Shown in pieces: positions 45,556-53,764 of a DNA stretch of 61,658 nt. The stretch's first letter is position 1, and every line of letters starts with the position of its first letter. The notes under the pieces were generated by a model that worked only from the letters and a program-made list of their open reading frames with translations, was not told the DNA's origin and searched no databases. Source of the stretch: Stieleria tagensis (lineage in GTDB: Bacteria; Planctomycetota; Planctomycetia; Pirellulales; Pirellulaceae); contig NZ_JAMYFE010000009.1 in NCBI RefSeq assembly GCF_024129865.1, positions 1-61,658 on the forward strand, given 5' to 3'. Both the position numbers and the translations under genes were made by a program.

Positions 45556-45966
45556 ATGAACTCAAAGAATTTTACGACGACGTTGGTTGTCAGTTTGTTG
45601 ATTGCGGTATCCGGTTGCAGTTCCTATGAACCGCAAACGGCCACGCTAGAGCAAGACGCCTATGCACGTGTCGAAGGCCTGGGTGACTTGGCCAGTGATG
45701 AGAAGATGTTTGCATCGGCTTTTGTGCCCGGTGCAGAACCCAAGAATCGCAAAGACTACAGCGCTCGTGGTTACCAAGTGACCGGCCAGCCGTCGATCGA
45801 AGGTGACAGCGCTTCGGTGACCGTCAAGATCTTTGGCGGTGTGGTTGATTCGGCTGCGGGTGACGGACACTCTCGTGCATCGACGGGGATCAAGGATTCC
45901 CAACAAACCTGGACTTTGCAGTTGGTCGACGACAACTGGAAAATCAAAGACGCACCGTTGGGTTAA
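45556..45966 (+). CDS. Small lipoprotein following the DUF1559 gene
   Basis: A 136-aa exported lipoprotein. The signal MNSKNFTTTLVVSLLIAVSG is followed by Cys21, giving the lipobox AVSGC. The mature part is an acidic beta-rich domain (VTVKIFGGVVDSA; WTLQLVDDNWKIKDAPLG). The frame is open upstream, but the start is set by the signal peptide. Small lipoproteins of this kind commonly follow DUF1559 genes in planctomycetes; role unknown. Confidence 0.85.
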   Translation: MNSKNFTTTLVVSLLIAVSGCSSYEPQTATLEQDAYARVEGLGDLASDEKMFASAFVPGAEPKNRKDYSARGYQVTGQPSIEGDSASVTVKIFGGVVDSAAGDGHSRASTGIKDSQQTWTLQLVDDNWKIKDAPLG

Positions 45967-46001
45967 ACCACCATCAAGTGGTTTCCTATGGAGAAACTGA
46001 A

Positions 46002-47240
46002 TTGAAGCCGTCGGTGACTTTACGTTTCACGCTGTCGATCGGAGCCATGGTTCTGGTCGGCGGCGTGATCTTTTTCTATTTCTGCATGGAACACGAATTT
46101 CCGTCGACCAGTGGCGCTGCGACTGCACGGGAAATCCGTCCAGCAGCTTCCACGCGTTTGAACGCTGATGCGCTTCCCCCGTCGGTTGCTGCCCGCGTCA
46201 GCGCCTGGGAAAAAATGATTGCGGCAAACTTCGCCGGTGACGATGCCTGTGTGCAGTGCCATCCCAGTGAAAGCCAGGCACATCAACGATCCGGTCATTC
46301 ACACACCGCGATCAAGATGGCCGATTCGGCATTGGCAAAACAATTGATCGAACTCGGTACCTACGCTGATCCGCTGCGTTCGCAAACGTTCCAGTTTGAA
46401 ATGAACGAGGGGCAATTCACCGTTCAAGATGTCTCGCCGGGTGCGCAGTCGATCAAAGTGCCGGTCACTTGGTTGTTGGGATCCGGCACACACGCGCAGA
46501 CCCCTGTCACGGTCGATCTGCAAACGCAGCGTGGCATCGAACTGCGTTGGTCGTTTTTGGCCGGCCAAAACGGGTTGGGGGTCACGCCCGATCAGACGCG
46601 TTACCAGCAGTTTCGAAACCGGTCGGTCGAATGTTTTGGTCGCCCGATGGACAGCGCGGATATCCGCTCCTGTATCGGTTGTCATGCAACGGTTAGCGCG
46701 CCGCCGGAGTTACCGTTTCTGGACGCATTGGTGGTCGAAAACGTTGGCTGTGAGCGTTGCCATGGCCCACGAAAAAAGCATGTCGATCTGGCGCACCGTG
46801 GACAGGCCGAACTCGCCAAACCGTTGATTTCACTGGACGATCCCGACGTCTACATGAATATCTGCAGCGGTTGCCATCGCGATGAAAGCTCGGTTGCGGC
46901 CGATGCATTGCCACACGAGTTGGCTCGGTTTCAGCCCTATGGTCTTAAACGAAGCGCCTGTTACCTGAAATCCGGCCAGTCGATGACGTGTTCGACCTGT
47001 CACGATCCTCACGACACCGTTTCGCATGATCGTGCATTTTATGTGTCAAAGTGCCAGTCCTGTCACAGTGAAACCACCCAGCGCAGTTGCCCCCAACCAC
47101 TGCGTGGCGACTGTATCGAGTGCCATATGCCGAAAACACAATGGACCGCCGGGATTGCCTTTCATGATCATTGGATCCGTTTACCCGATGACGATTCACG
47201 TTCCCCCAAAAAAACCGCAAGCGATGCAGTCGACCGCTAA
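46002..47240 (+). CDS. Heptaheme c-type cytochrome, membrane-anchored
   Basis: A 412-aa periplasmic cytochrome with an N-terminal signal anchor (FTLSIGAMVLVGGVIFFYF) and seven haem-binding motifs in order: CVQCH, CIGCH, CERCH, CSGCH, CSTCH, CQSCH and CIECH. It resembles the cytochrome c554-like multihaem family. I place the start at TTG 46002 because GGAGAAA lies 8 bases upstream; a GTG eight codons earlier is an alternative. The motifs match, in order, those of the paralogue at 51434-53314. It overlaps the start of the next membrane-protein gene by 17 bases if that begins at 47224. Likely role: electron transfer or reduction of a small nitrogen, sulfur or metal compound; not determinable here. 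Confidence 0.9.
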   Translation: MKPSVTLRFTLSIGAMVLVGGVIFFYFCMEHEFPSTSGAATAREIRPAASTRLNADALPPSVAARVSAWEKMIAANFAGDDACVQCHPSESQAHQRSGHSHTAIKMADSALAKQLIELGTYADPLRSQTFQFEMNEGQFTVQDVSPGAQSIKVPVTWLLGSGTHAQTPVTVDLQTQRGIELRWSFLAGQNGLGVTPDQTRYQQFRNRSVECFGRPMDSADIRSCIGCHATVSAPPELPFLDALVVENVGCERCHGPRKKHVDLAHRGQAELAKPLISLDDPDVYMNICSGCHRDESSVAADALPHELARFQPYGLKRSACYLKSGQSMTCSTCHDPHDTVSHDRAFYVSKCQSCHSETTQRSCPQPLRGDCIECHMPKTQWTAGIAFHDHWIRLPDDDSRSPKKTASDAVDR

Positions 47241-48450
47241 ATCTGTCCGCTATCCGGCAATCGATTTACCAACGATTGTTTCACGCAGTGGGTTGGTGAT
47301 GCGCAGTTGCCCTGTGTCGACGCTGCCGGGCAATCGGATCCGATTTTCCAAATCGGGCACTGGCCGACGATCAAGTTTCGACTGCGAACGTCAACCGGTA
47401 CCAGCAGATCGCGCGGAGACAAACCGTTCCAGTCGAGCCTTTCTCTTTTCGCCGTTGATCGATTTGGTTTTTGTAGCCAACTTGTATTGGCCACTGTTGT
47501 TATTGATCGATGTGATGGGCGGTGTTTCGACTCACGAGAGTTTGATTTTTTGGCAGATCTATTTCATCACTGCACCCCATCGCTGGATCACGTTGATTTT
47601 AGTTGCATTCGATCATCAGCAAACAGGTGACCGACGGGCCCTGTTTGCCATGGTGGCGATTGCGATTGCGGTCGGTTGTTTAACGCTGCGTTGGGGCACG
47701 GGAACGCTGTTGTGTTTGGGAGTGATCGATTACGTGTGGAACGCTTGGCATTTTGCTTCCCAGCATCATGGGATCTTTCGCATCTATCAACGAAAAACAA
47801 AACCCGCGGGACCGGCCCCAGAGACAACGGGCGGCGCGACGGGAACCAGGGTCTGGGGCCCGAGGTTAGAAAAGCTGTTTTTCCGTGGATTTTTGTTGTA
47901 CGTGATCGCTCGAGTCGCCGGGTGGGGATGGAGCGAGGGGCCGTTCGCCGGCAGTGAGCGTGTCGTCGGACTCGATTGGGTCGCGTTGACGGTACCGGTC
48001 TGTCTGTTGGGGGTTGAACTGATTCGGTGTCGTCGCAGTATTACGACCGCGCTGGGGGGACTGTGCTATTTGACCAGCATGTTGACGCTGTTCACCGCGA
48101 TGTTGATGGCCGCCCACTTTGAACGCAGCCAGTTGGTGATTCAGTTGGCGTTGGCGTCGGCTGTGTTTCATTCCTTGGAATACATGTCGATTGTGACGTG
48201 GTCGGCACAGCGGAAAAAGAATCTGACGAAACAAACGGTATTCAGTCGCCTGGCACGGACGTGGATGCTGTTTCTAGTTCTGTTTGTGGTGGTGATCGGA
48301 GTCGGCAATTACCTGCTGTCACGAGGCTTTTTCGAAATCTGGGTGACCATCAATCTGATCGTCGCGTTTTGGCATTACTGCTTTGACGGCATGATTTGGA
48401 AATCACGAAAGCCGGCACCCACGCCACCGTTGGGGGTAACCACCGGATGA
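47224..48450 (+). CDS. Polytopic membrane protein with His-rich motifs
   Basis: A membrane protein of up to 408 aa with about eight helices. Conserved-looking His clusters occur at the membrane: APHRWITLILVAFDH, YVWNAWHFASQHHGI, SAVFHSLEYMSIV and FWHYCFDGMIWK. Their spacing recalls integral-membrane di-metal enzymes such as Brp/Blh-type oxygenases, but I cannot assign the family. The N-terminal 80 residues before SPLIDLVFVANLYWPLLLLI are poorly convincing, so the true start may be the ATG at 47299 or later. Its stop overlaps the next gene (ATGA). It lies between the heptaheme cytochrome and the TPR protein, so the three may work together. Confidence 0.75.
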   Translation: MQSTAKSVRYPAIDLPTIVSRSGLVMRSCPVSTLPGNRIRFSKSGTGRRSSFDCERQPVPADRAETNRSSRAFLFSPLIDLVFVANLYWPLLLLIDVMGGVSTHESLIFWQIYFITAPHRWITLILVAFDHQQTGDRRALFAMVAIAIAVGCLTLRWGTGTLLCLGVIDYVWNAWHFASQHHGIFRIYQRKTKPAGPAPETTGGATGTRVWGPRLEKLFFRGFLLYVIARVAGWGWSEGPFAGSERVVGLDWVALTVPVCLLGVELIRCRRSITTALGGLCYLTSMLTLFTAMLMAAHFERSQLVIQLALASAVFHSLEYMSIVTWSAQRKKNLTKQTVFSRLARTWMLFLVLFVVVIGVGNYLLSRGFFEIWVTINLIVAFWHYCFDGMIWKSRKPAPTPPLGVTTG

Positions 48451-49580
48451 ATGAAGCACTCAGTTGTCTCAATGCTTTCGGTCGCTGGGATGTCTTTGGA
48501 TGCGGATTGATATGCGCAGTGCCACTGGCGGTTTGGTTACAGACGCAGTTGCCACCGGTACAGCGCACCACCAGATTGATGTTGGCGATCGGCCTGGCTA
48601 TCGTGTCGCTCTCACTGACGGAGTTGCTTGGCAATTTGTTGCCGATGACCAGTGTTGGCCCGGTCAGTGCGGCGCTCGGACGGGTGGCGATCTCAACCTG
48701 CGTGGCGCTATCGGGTTTATTGCTTGTCGGTACCAAGGTCCAACGTCTATCAACGGCTTGGCTAGTTGACCCACAGACGTCGCCGAATCTGTTTCCTGGG
48801 TGGTTGACGTTTGCCATTGTGCTGGGGTTTGCATCCGTGATTCCCGCCGTGTATTGCGACTCGATCACGCGTGGGATGCAGTTGACGCTTCAACAGTCAT
48901 TACAAGATCAGCGCGTGGCACGCGCCAATCACCAAATTCGTTGTCTGCAACAATTGCGTCCACGATTGCAGGTCGATGGAGTGCCGCTAGAGCGTCTGGG
49001 GCAGCAGATGGGGGATTGGGAACAGAAGCTGCGGCATCAGGTTGCGCGTCCGCTTGGTCCCGATCCATCGTTGGGGCAACTCGGTGGTCGCATCGCAGCA
49101 CTGATCCACCTGGACCAAAACGAACAGGCGTTGCGATTGATCCGACCGTTGATGACTGGCGAATCATTTCACCCGATCAGCCTGGATTATGCAGGGCTGT
49201 GCTATCAGCGATTGGGACAGGCTCAGGAGAGTATGGATGCCTATCAACGATCGATCGATTTTTGGAGTGCGCAAACCGAGTCCGGGAAGAATCGCAGTGC
49301 TATCGCAAGCGGCTGGAAAGGCGTCGCCTATGCCGCCCGGCGATTGGATCGGCGTCGTCAGGAGGAACAGGCATATCAATCGTTGGTGACTGTGGCGCCC
49401 ACGGCCCAGCACCACCAGTTGCTTGCCAAGTGTTATCGCGACCACCAAAAGTCGTCGCTGGCCGCCAAGCATGCGGCAATCGCGTCGGAGATGGATCCGT
49501 CGTTGGGTGAATCCACGGGGGCGATGTTGACGACTCTTGCACGCGATCATTTCAGTTGCTTTTTGATTCCCCGGCGGTGA
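48447..49580 (+). CDS. TPR-containing membrane protein
   Basis: A 377-aa protein. Four hydrophobic segments lie at the N-terminus, about residues 10-150 (GCGLICAVPLAVWLQTQL; LMLAIGLAIVSLSLTEL; WLTFAIVLGFASVIPAVYC among them), followed by a soluble part with TPR-like helices (LDYAGLCYQRLGQAQESMDA). The start at 48447 overlaps the stop of the previous gene by four bases (ATGA), so the frame extending 17 codons upstream is ignored. It resembles the C-terminal TPR portion that is fused to the second heptaheme cytochrome. Function unknown; probably a partner of the cytochrome. Confidence 0.82.
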   Translation: MNEALSCLNAFGRWDVFGCGLICAVPLAVWLQTQLPPVQRTTRLMLAIGLAIVSLSLTELLGNLLPMTSVGPVSAALGRVAISTCVALSGLLLVGTKVQRLSTAWLVDPQTSPNLFPGWLTFAIVLGFASVIPAVYCDSITRGMQLTLQQSLQDQRVARANHQIRCLQQLRPRLQVDGVPLERLGQQMGDWEQKLRHQVARPLGPDPSLGQLGGRIAALIHLDQNEQALRLIRPLMTGESFHPISLDYAGLCYQRLGQAQESMDAYQRSIDFWSAQTESGKNRSAIASGWKGVAYAARRLDRRRQEEQAYQSLVTVAPTAQHHQLLAKCYRDHQKSSLAAKHAAIASEMDPSLGESTGAMLTTLARDHFSCFLIPRR

Positions 49581-49768
49581 CATTCGCGGCCACTCATGCC
49601 GGTAGGTGAAGCTTTTGTGAATTGTCTGAACAGGGCATCTCAAAGTGAGTGGCCTTGGGTTTAATGAATGACGCCCGATGGCGACGGTGACCAAGCCTGA
49701 AACTTTCAAATCTGAATCGCAAACCGATATCGGCTGACCGATGTCATTTCTCTGGTTGAATCAATCCG

Positions 49769-50950
49769 ATGCATGTTGAATCGCGTTCTGCCGAAGCGTT
49801 GCCGAAGGAACATTCACCGAGCACACCGTTCGCGACTGCTGACCGAAAGCAGTTGACGCAGTGGTTGATGGTTGCCGGGCTGATTTATTTGTTGATCTGC
49901 GCAGTTGGATTGATCGGTTCGGGTTTCAAATCCGCGACCGGGGATCAAGCGAAAGAGATGTTTGCGTTTGCGACGAATCCCTTTGCGGGGTTAGTCGTCG
50001 GTACGGTCGCAACCGCATTGATCCAGTCGTCATCCACGGTGACGTCGATCATCGTCGGATTGGTGGCCGGCGGATTGCCGGTGTCAGTCGCCGTTCCGAT
50101 GGTGATGGGTGCGAACATCGGGACCTCAATCACCAATACGATTGTGTCGCTCGGGCACGTGCGTGAAAAAAAGGAGTTCGCACGTGCGTTTTCGGCAGCG
50201 ACAGTACACGATTTTTTCAACCTGCTGTCGGTGGTGATCTTTTTGCCGCTGGAGATGGCATTCGGGTTATTGGAGAAGATTGGCAGCTTTTTGGCAGGGC
50301 TATTCGTGGTCGAGAACGCATCCATGAATGGGCTGAATTTTGTCAAAGCATCGACGGCACCGGTCGTCAACTCATTCAAACACATGGTTGAGGGGTTTGG
50401 GCATGTGGTCGGTGGATCGCTATTGATTCTCGTCGGAATCGTGCTGATCTTTTTGTCGATCCACTATGTCGGCAAACTGCTAAAGAGGTTGATGGTCGGG
50501 CGTGCCAAAGAAATCATGCACACTGCGATTGGTAAGGGCCCGCTCTCTGGGATTGTCTCCGGCACGCTTGTTACCGTCCTCGTTCAGTCTTCCTCCACCA
50601 CGACGTCGCTAATGGTGCCGTTGGCGGGATCGGGAACGTTTGGGTTGAAAGAGATCTATCCGTTCACATTGGGCGCGAACATTGGGACCTGTATCACCGC
50701 GTTGTTGGCGGCGACCGCGGTGACGGGCAATACCGCCGCCGCATTGCAGATCGCATTCATCCATTTGACCTATAACGTGTTGGGTGTCCTGGTGATCTAT
50801 GGATTGCCGTTCCTACGCTACCTGCCCGTTCAGGCGGCTGAGTGGTTGGGGGAAACGGCTTCCAAAAACAAGTTGGTCGCCTTGGCCTATATCTTGGGCG
50901 TTTTCTTCATTGTTCCAGGCGTGTGCCTTGGTGTTACAAGCTTGGTTTAA
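49769..50950 (+). CDS. Na+/phosphate cotransporter family protein (PNaS)
   Basis: A 393-aa transporter with about nine membrane helices. The family repeats each carry a QSSS signature: ALIQSSSTVTSIIVGLVAGG and VLVQSSSTTTSLMVPLAG, both followed by GANIGT motifs. Proteins of this family couple sodium to phosphate uptake. The PhoU-like cytoplasmic domain found in YjbB/NptA relatives is missing. Gap upstream is 188 bases; a small helical-protein gene follows after 9 bases and may be co-transcribed. Confidence 0.92.
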   Translation: MHVESRSAEALPKEHSPSTPFATADRKQLTQWLMVAGLIYLLICAVGLIGSGFKSATGDQAKEMFAFATNPFAGLVVGTVATALIQSSSTVTSIIVGLVAGGLPVSVAVPMVMGANIGTSITNTIVSLGHVREKKEFARAFSAATVHDFFNLLSVVIFLPLEMAFGLLEKIGSFLAGLFVVENASMNGLNFVKASTAPVVNSFKHMVEGFGHVVGGSLLILVGIVLIFLSIHYVGKLLKRLMVGRAKEIMHTAIGKGPLSGIVSGTLVTVLVQSSSTTTSLMVPLAGSGTFGLKEIYPFTLGANIGTCITALLAATAVTGNTAAALQIAFIHLTYNVLGVLVIYGLPFLRYLPVQAAEWLGETASKNKLVALAYILGVFFIVPGVCLGVTSLV

Positions 50951-50959
50951 GGTGCCAGA

Positions 50960-51184
50960 ATGTCAGAACTACAACGTCTATCTTTAGAAAAAATTCGGCA
51001 TTTGGTTGCTGAAACCGAAGGCACGCTGGGTGAGCTGAAATCGGAGCTGGGACGTCGTGAAGCTGCGGCGCAGGATGCCGAATTGGATCATCTGGAAGAA
51101 CATTTCAAGAATGCTGAATTGTCGTTGGGGTCGATCCGAGATTTCATCAGCTATCTGGTCGAACAATACCGCAGCAAGCACTAG
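50960..51184 (+). CDS. Small helical protein, 74 aa
   Basis: A 74-aa, highly charged protein that is almost all helix and probably coiled coil (LSLEKIRHLVAETEGTLGEL; HLEEHFKNAELSLGSIRDF). It begins nine bases after the phosphate-transporter stop codon, so it is probably in the same operon. I do not recognise the family. It might regulate or stabilise the transporter, which lacks a PhoU domain, but that is only a suggestion from position. Confidence 0.7.
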   Translation: MSELQRLSLEKIRHLVAETEGTLGELKSELGRREAAAQDAELDHLEEHFKNAELSLGSIRDFISYLVEQYRSKH

Positions 51185-51314
51185 TAGTTCATGTCAGCCA
51201 TTCCTCGGGTGAGCCGTGGTGGATCTTTAACAAGGTCCACTCGCCGAAAACCCAGCTGCGGGGAAATACCAGCCGCTTGCGAGGATCGATGTGTCGGCGA
51301 GCATCTGGGGGCTG

Positions 51315-51323
51315 TGGTATAAC
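51315..51323 (+). promoter_or_regulatory. Possible extended -10 promoter
   Basis: TGGTATAAC fits an extended -10 element (TGnTATAAT with one change). The -35 region is poor. It would start a transcript near 51330, about 100 bases before the heptaheme/TPR gene. The rest of the 51185-51433 gap contains a small GTGGATC...GGTCCAC hairpin and nothing else I can interpret. Confidence 0.3.
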
Positions 51324-51433
51324 GGGGCAACGTCCCCGGCTGCCGCGACGGTTGATGGTGTTTGTGGTAAGCCGAAAAAGTGCCTGTCGCCATCGCGTTG
51401 GCTGTCTCGTTGCGGCATACCTGAATTTTCGTC

Positions 51434-53314
51434 ATGAGGAATTCGACACTCTGGATGTGGGTTTGTTTGGCATCGGTTGGATGCTTCCAATCTCCTGATC
51501 CTCCTACCGCGCCGCAGCAAGTGTCGTCTGATCTAGTTGACCCCGGCGAAGCATCTACAGAGCGCCTTCCGGCGGGTTATGTCGGCACGGCTGTCTGCGC
51601 CGGTTGTCATCAATCGCGACACGAAAGCTATTTGCTGACGCATCATAGCCGATCACTCAGCCGACCTGATGTGGCGGGGGAGCCGACTGGTTTGGCGTTT
51701 CATCATCAACCCAGCCAGCGAACCTATCGGGTTCAAAAATCCGGTGACAGGTTGGTTCATCAGGAAGAAGTTTATTTTGGCAGTTCGCCGGAAACGGATC
51801 AGCGAATGCCTGTCGCGAAGCATCCGGTCGAGTATGTCATCGGCAGCGGTGCGTTTGCCAAAGGCTATTTGTTGCGTGACGGAGACTACCTGCTGCAATC
51901 GCCGGTGACCTGGTACACGGCCAAAGACGGCTATGCGATCGCGCCGGGATATGACGAAACCACGCATCGCGGTTGCAACCGCGTGATCGAAGACAATTGT
52001 CTGGTCTGTCACGCCGGCATCGTTTCGACCCCGGACCACAATCCAAACAAGCCGATGATTCACGAGTTGGCGATTGGTTGTGAGCGTTGCCACGGCGCCG
52101 GGGCGGCGCATAGCGAGCTATACCAATCACTCGGTCCGGACGCTCGACAGTCGCCACCGGCGGATTCGCTGATCGTCAATCCGGCAAGTTTGAATCGCCG
52201 CGAACGCGAGTCCATTTGTGCCCAGTGTCATTTGGACGGCGATGTGGTTGCCTATGCCCTCGGCAAGGACGCCTGGGATTTTCGTCCGGGACAAGATCTG
52301 TCGGATCTTCGATCGTCCTACAAGGCCACAGGAGATAAAGCGACTGAAAAAAGGTTCTCCAATCATTTTGATCAGATGTGGCAGAGCGATTGTTATCTCG
52401 GCAGTGAAACGCTGACCTGTACGACCTGTCATGACCCACACCGGGAAACAGCGCCGCAAGAATTACGGGCGGTCTACCGAGAAATCTGCAACCAATGTCA
52501 TTCAGATGACGGGTGTTCCAAGGCATTGGCGGTCCGCGTCGAGACCAATCAGAACGACTGCACGGCCTGTCACATGCCACGCTCGGAGACTGAGATTCCG
52601 CATACCAGCACCACCAACCATCGGATCGCGGTTCACCAAACCGATGCGGTGGACCAGGCAACGGTTCCGGCGGAGATGGCGCTGCGTTGGGTCACGCCGT
52701 CAACGGATGTGCTGCAGAGCGACCAGCGCGATCGACGGGCGATGATCGCGCGGGGCTACTGGGCGATTCAGCAGACGTTGGGCGGGAAGCATCAAGAGCT
52801 ATTGTCACTGCAAACCGATCCGCTGCGGCAATCCGCCGTCGAAAATGCGGATGCCGAATCGTTCGCCCTGCTGGCGCGAATTTCTCGCTACCGGGCCGAA
52901 GTATTGACAGGCAATGCGGCGTCGAGGGATCAGGCCGACGCCTATCACACATTGGCGATGCGAGATGCCCAGGCAGCGCTACAGATCGATGATCAACCGG
53001 ACACGCCGCATCAATCGGCACTAGAAACGTTAGCCGACCAGCAGATGGTCAAAGAGGATTATGTTGGTGCGATCAAGTCCTACGAGGAACTGACACAAAT
53101 CCGCCGCGCTGCGCCGGATTGGTACAATTTGGCACTCTGCTATGCAAAGCAAGGGCGACTCGCAGATGCGGAATCGGCCTTGCTGCGATCGATTGAATTG
53201 GACGCCGCCTATCCACAACCCTATCAGTCACTGGCGCGACTGTATGCCTCGGTCGACCCGGTCGCAGCGGCACGGTTTCAGACGATTGCGAGGCGTTTGA
53301 CGACGCGGCAATGA
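51434..53314 (+). CDS. Heptaheme cytochrome c fused to TPR repeats, lipoprotein
   Basis: A 626-aa exported protein. The N-terminus MRNSTLWMWVCLASVG then Cys17 is a lipoprotein signal. Seven haem motifs follow in order: CAGCH, CLVCH, CERCH, CAQCH, CTTCH, CNQCH and CTACH, with the same flanking patterns as the 46002 cytochrome (IGCERCHGAGAAH against VGCERCHGPRKKH; DPHR against DPHD; CHMPR against CHMPK). From about residue 430 to the end the protein is helical TPR (AIKSYEELTQIRRAAPDWYN; LALCYAKQGRLADAESALLR). It appears to be transcribed singly and converges on the DUF1844 gene. Probable periplasmic electron-transfer or redox enzyme; substrate unknown. Confidence 0.93.
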   Translation: MRNSTLWMWVCLASVGCFQSPDPPTAPQQVSSDLVDPGEASTERLPAGYVGTAVCAGCHQSRHESYLLTHHSRSLSRPDVAGEPTGLAFHHQPSQRTYRVQKSGDRLVHQEEVYFGSSPETDQRMPVAKHPVEYVIGSGAFAKGYLLRDGDYLLQSPVTWYTAKDGYAIAPGYDETTHRGCNRVIEDNCLVCHAGIVSTPDHNPNKPMIHELAIGCERCHGAGAAHSELYQSLGPDARQSPPADSLIVNPASLNRRERESICAQCHLDGDVVAYALGKDAWDFRPGQDLSDLRSSYKATGDKATEKRFSNHFDQMWQSDCYLGSETLTCTTCHDPHRETAPQELRAVYREICNQCHSDDGCSKALAVRVETNQNDCTACHMPRSETEIPHTSTTNHRIAVHQTDAVDQATVPAEMALRWVTPSTDVLQSDQRDRRAMIARGYWAIQQTLGGKHQELLSLQTDPLRQSAVENADAESFALLARISRYRAEVLTGNAASRDQADAYHTLAMRDAQAALQIDDQPDTPHQSALETLADQQMVKEDYVGAIKSYEELTQIRRAAPDWYNLALCYAKQGRLADAESALLRSIELDAAYPQPYQSLARLYASVDPVAAARFQTIARRLTTRQ

Positions 53315-53331
53315 GGGCTGCATCAAGTTGA

Positions 53332-53727
53332 TTAGGACTTGGTGGCGCCGACGTAGGCCATTCGTAACAGGTGCAGGACCTCGTCGAACATTTTTGTTTC
53401 TTCGGTGTCCAGATTGCCTTTGGTTTTGGTCTCCAGCATCTCCAGAGTTTCGATAAAGTGCTTGGCCATTCGCAAATCGGTGTCTTTGTTACCGGTCGAC
53501 GGATTTGGCATCACACCGAGCGCCATCATGGCTTGGCTGTAGAAGGTGCTGATCAGCATGGCCATGGAAGCCGGCGGCAGTTCGCCGCTGAAATCTTCGG
53601 CATCCGGCGTCTCAGCAGGAGTTTCCGCAGGCGATTCAGCGGCCACGGCTTCTTTTTCCTTTTCGACCTGTGCTTTCCAATCGGAATCGACGACCAAATC
53701 AGGTTCTTTCTCGTTGTTTTCTGACAT
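53332..53727 (-). CDS. DUF1844 protein
   Basis: A 131-aa soluble protein with an acidic, low-complexity N-terminus (AVAAESPAETPAETPDAED) followed by the DUF1844 helical domain (ASMAMLISTFYSQAMMALGV; KHFIETLEMLETKTKGNL; EVLHLLRMAYVGA). The family's role is unknown. The frame extends 36 codons upstream, but MSENNEKEPD is the likely start because the extra part is not domain-like. It lies 37 bases downstream of pyrG on the same strand, so it is probably co-transcribed. Only 17 bases separate its stop from the convergent cytochrome gene, with no evident terminator. Confidence 0.88.
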   Translation of the reverse strand: MSENNEKEPDLVVDSDWKAQVEKEKEAVAAESPAETPAETPDAEDFSGELPPASMAMLISTFYSQAMMALGVMPNPSTGNKDTDLRMAKHFIETLEMLETKTKGNLDTEETKMFDEVLHLLRMAYVGATKS

Positions 53728-53764
53728 GATGTTTGGGGGGCAAAACAGGTTAGAGAAGATAAAA

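Noticed and set aside
46002-53314. Hydrazine or hydroxylamine oxidoreductase
   Set aside because: Those octahaem enzymes have eight haem motifs and a conserved Tyr cross-link; only seven CxxCH motifs are seen here.
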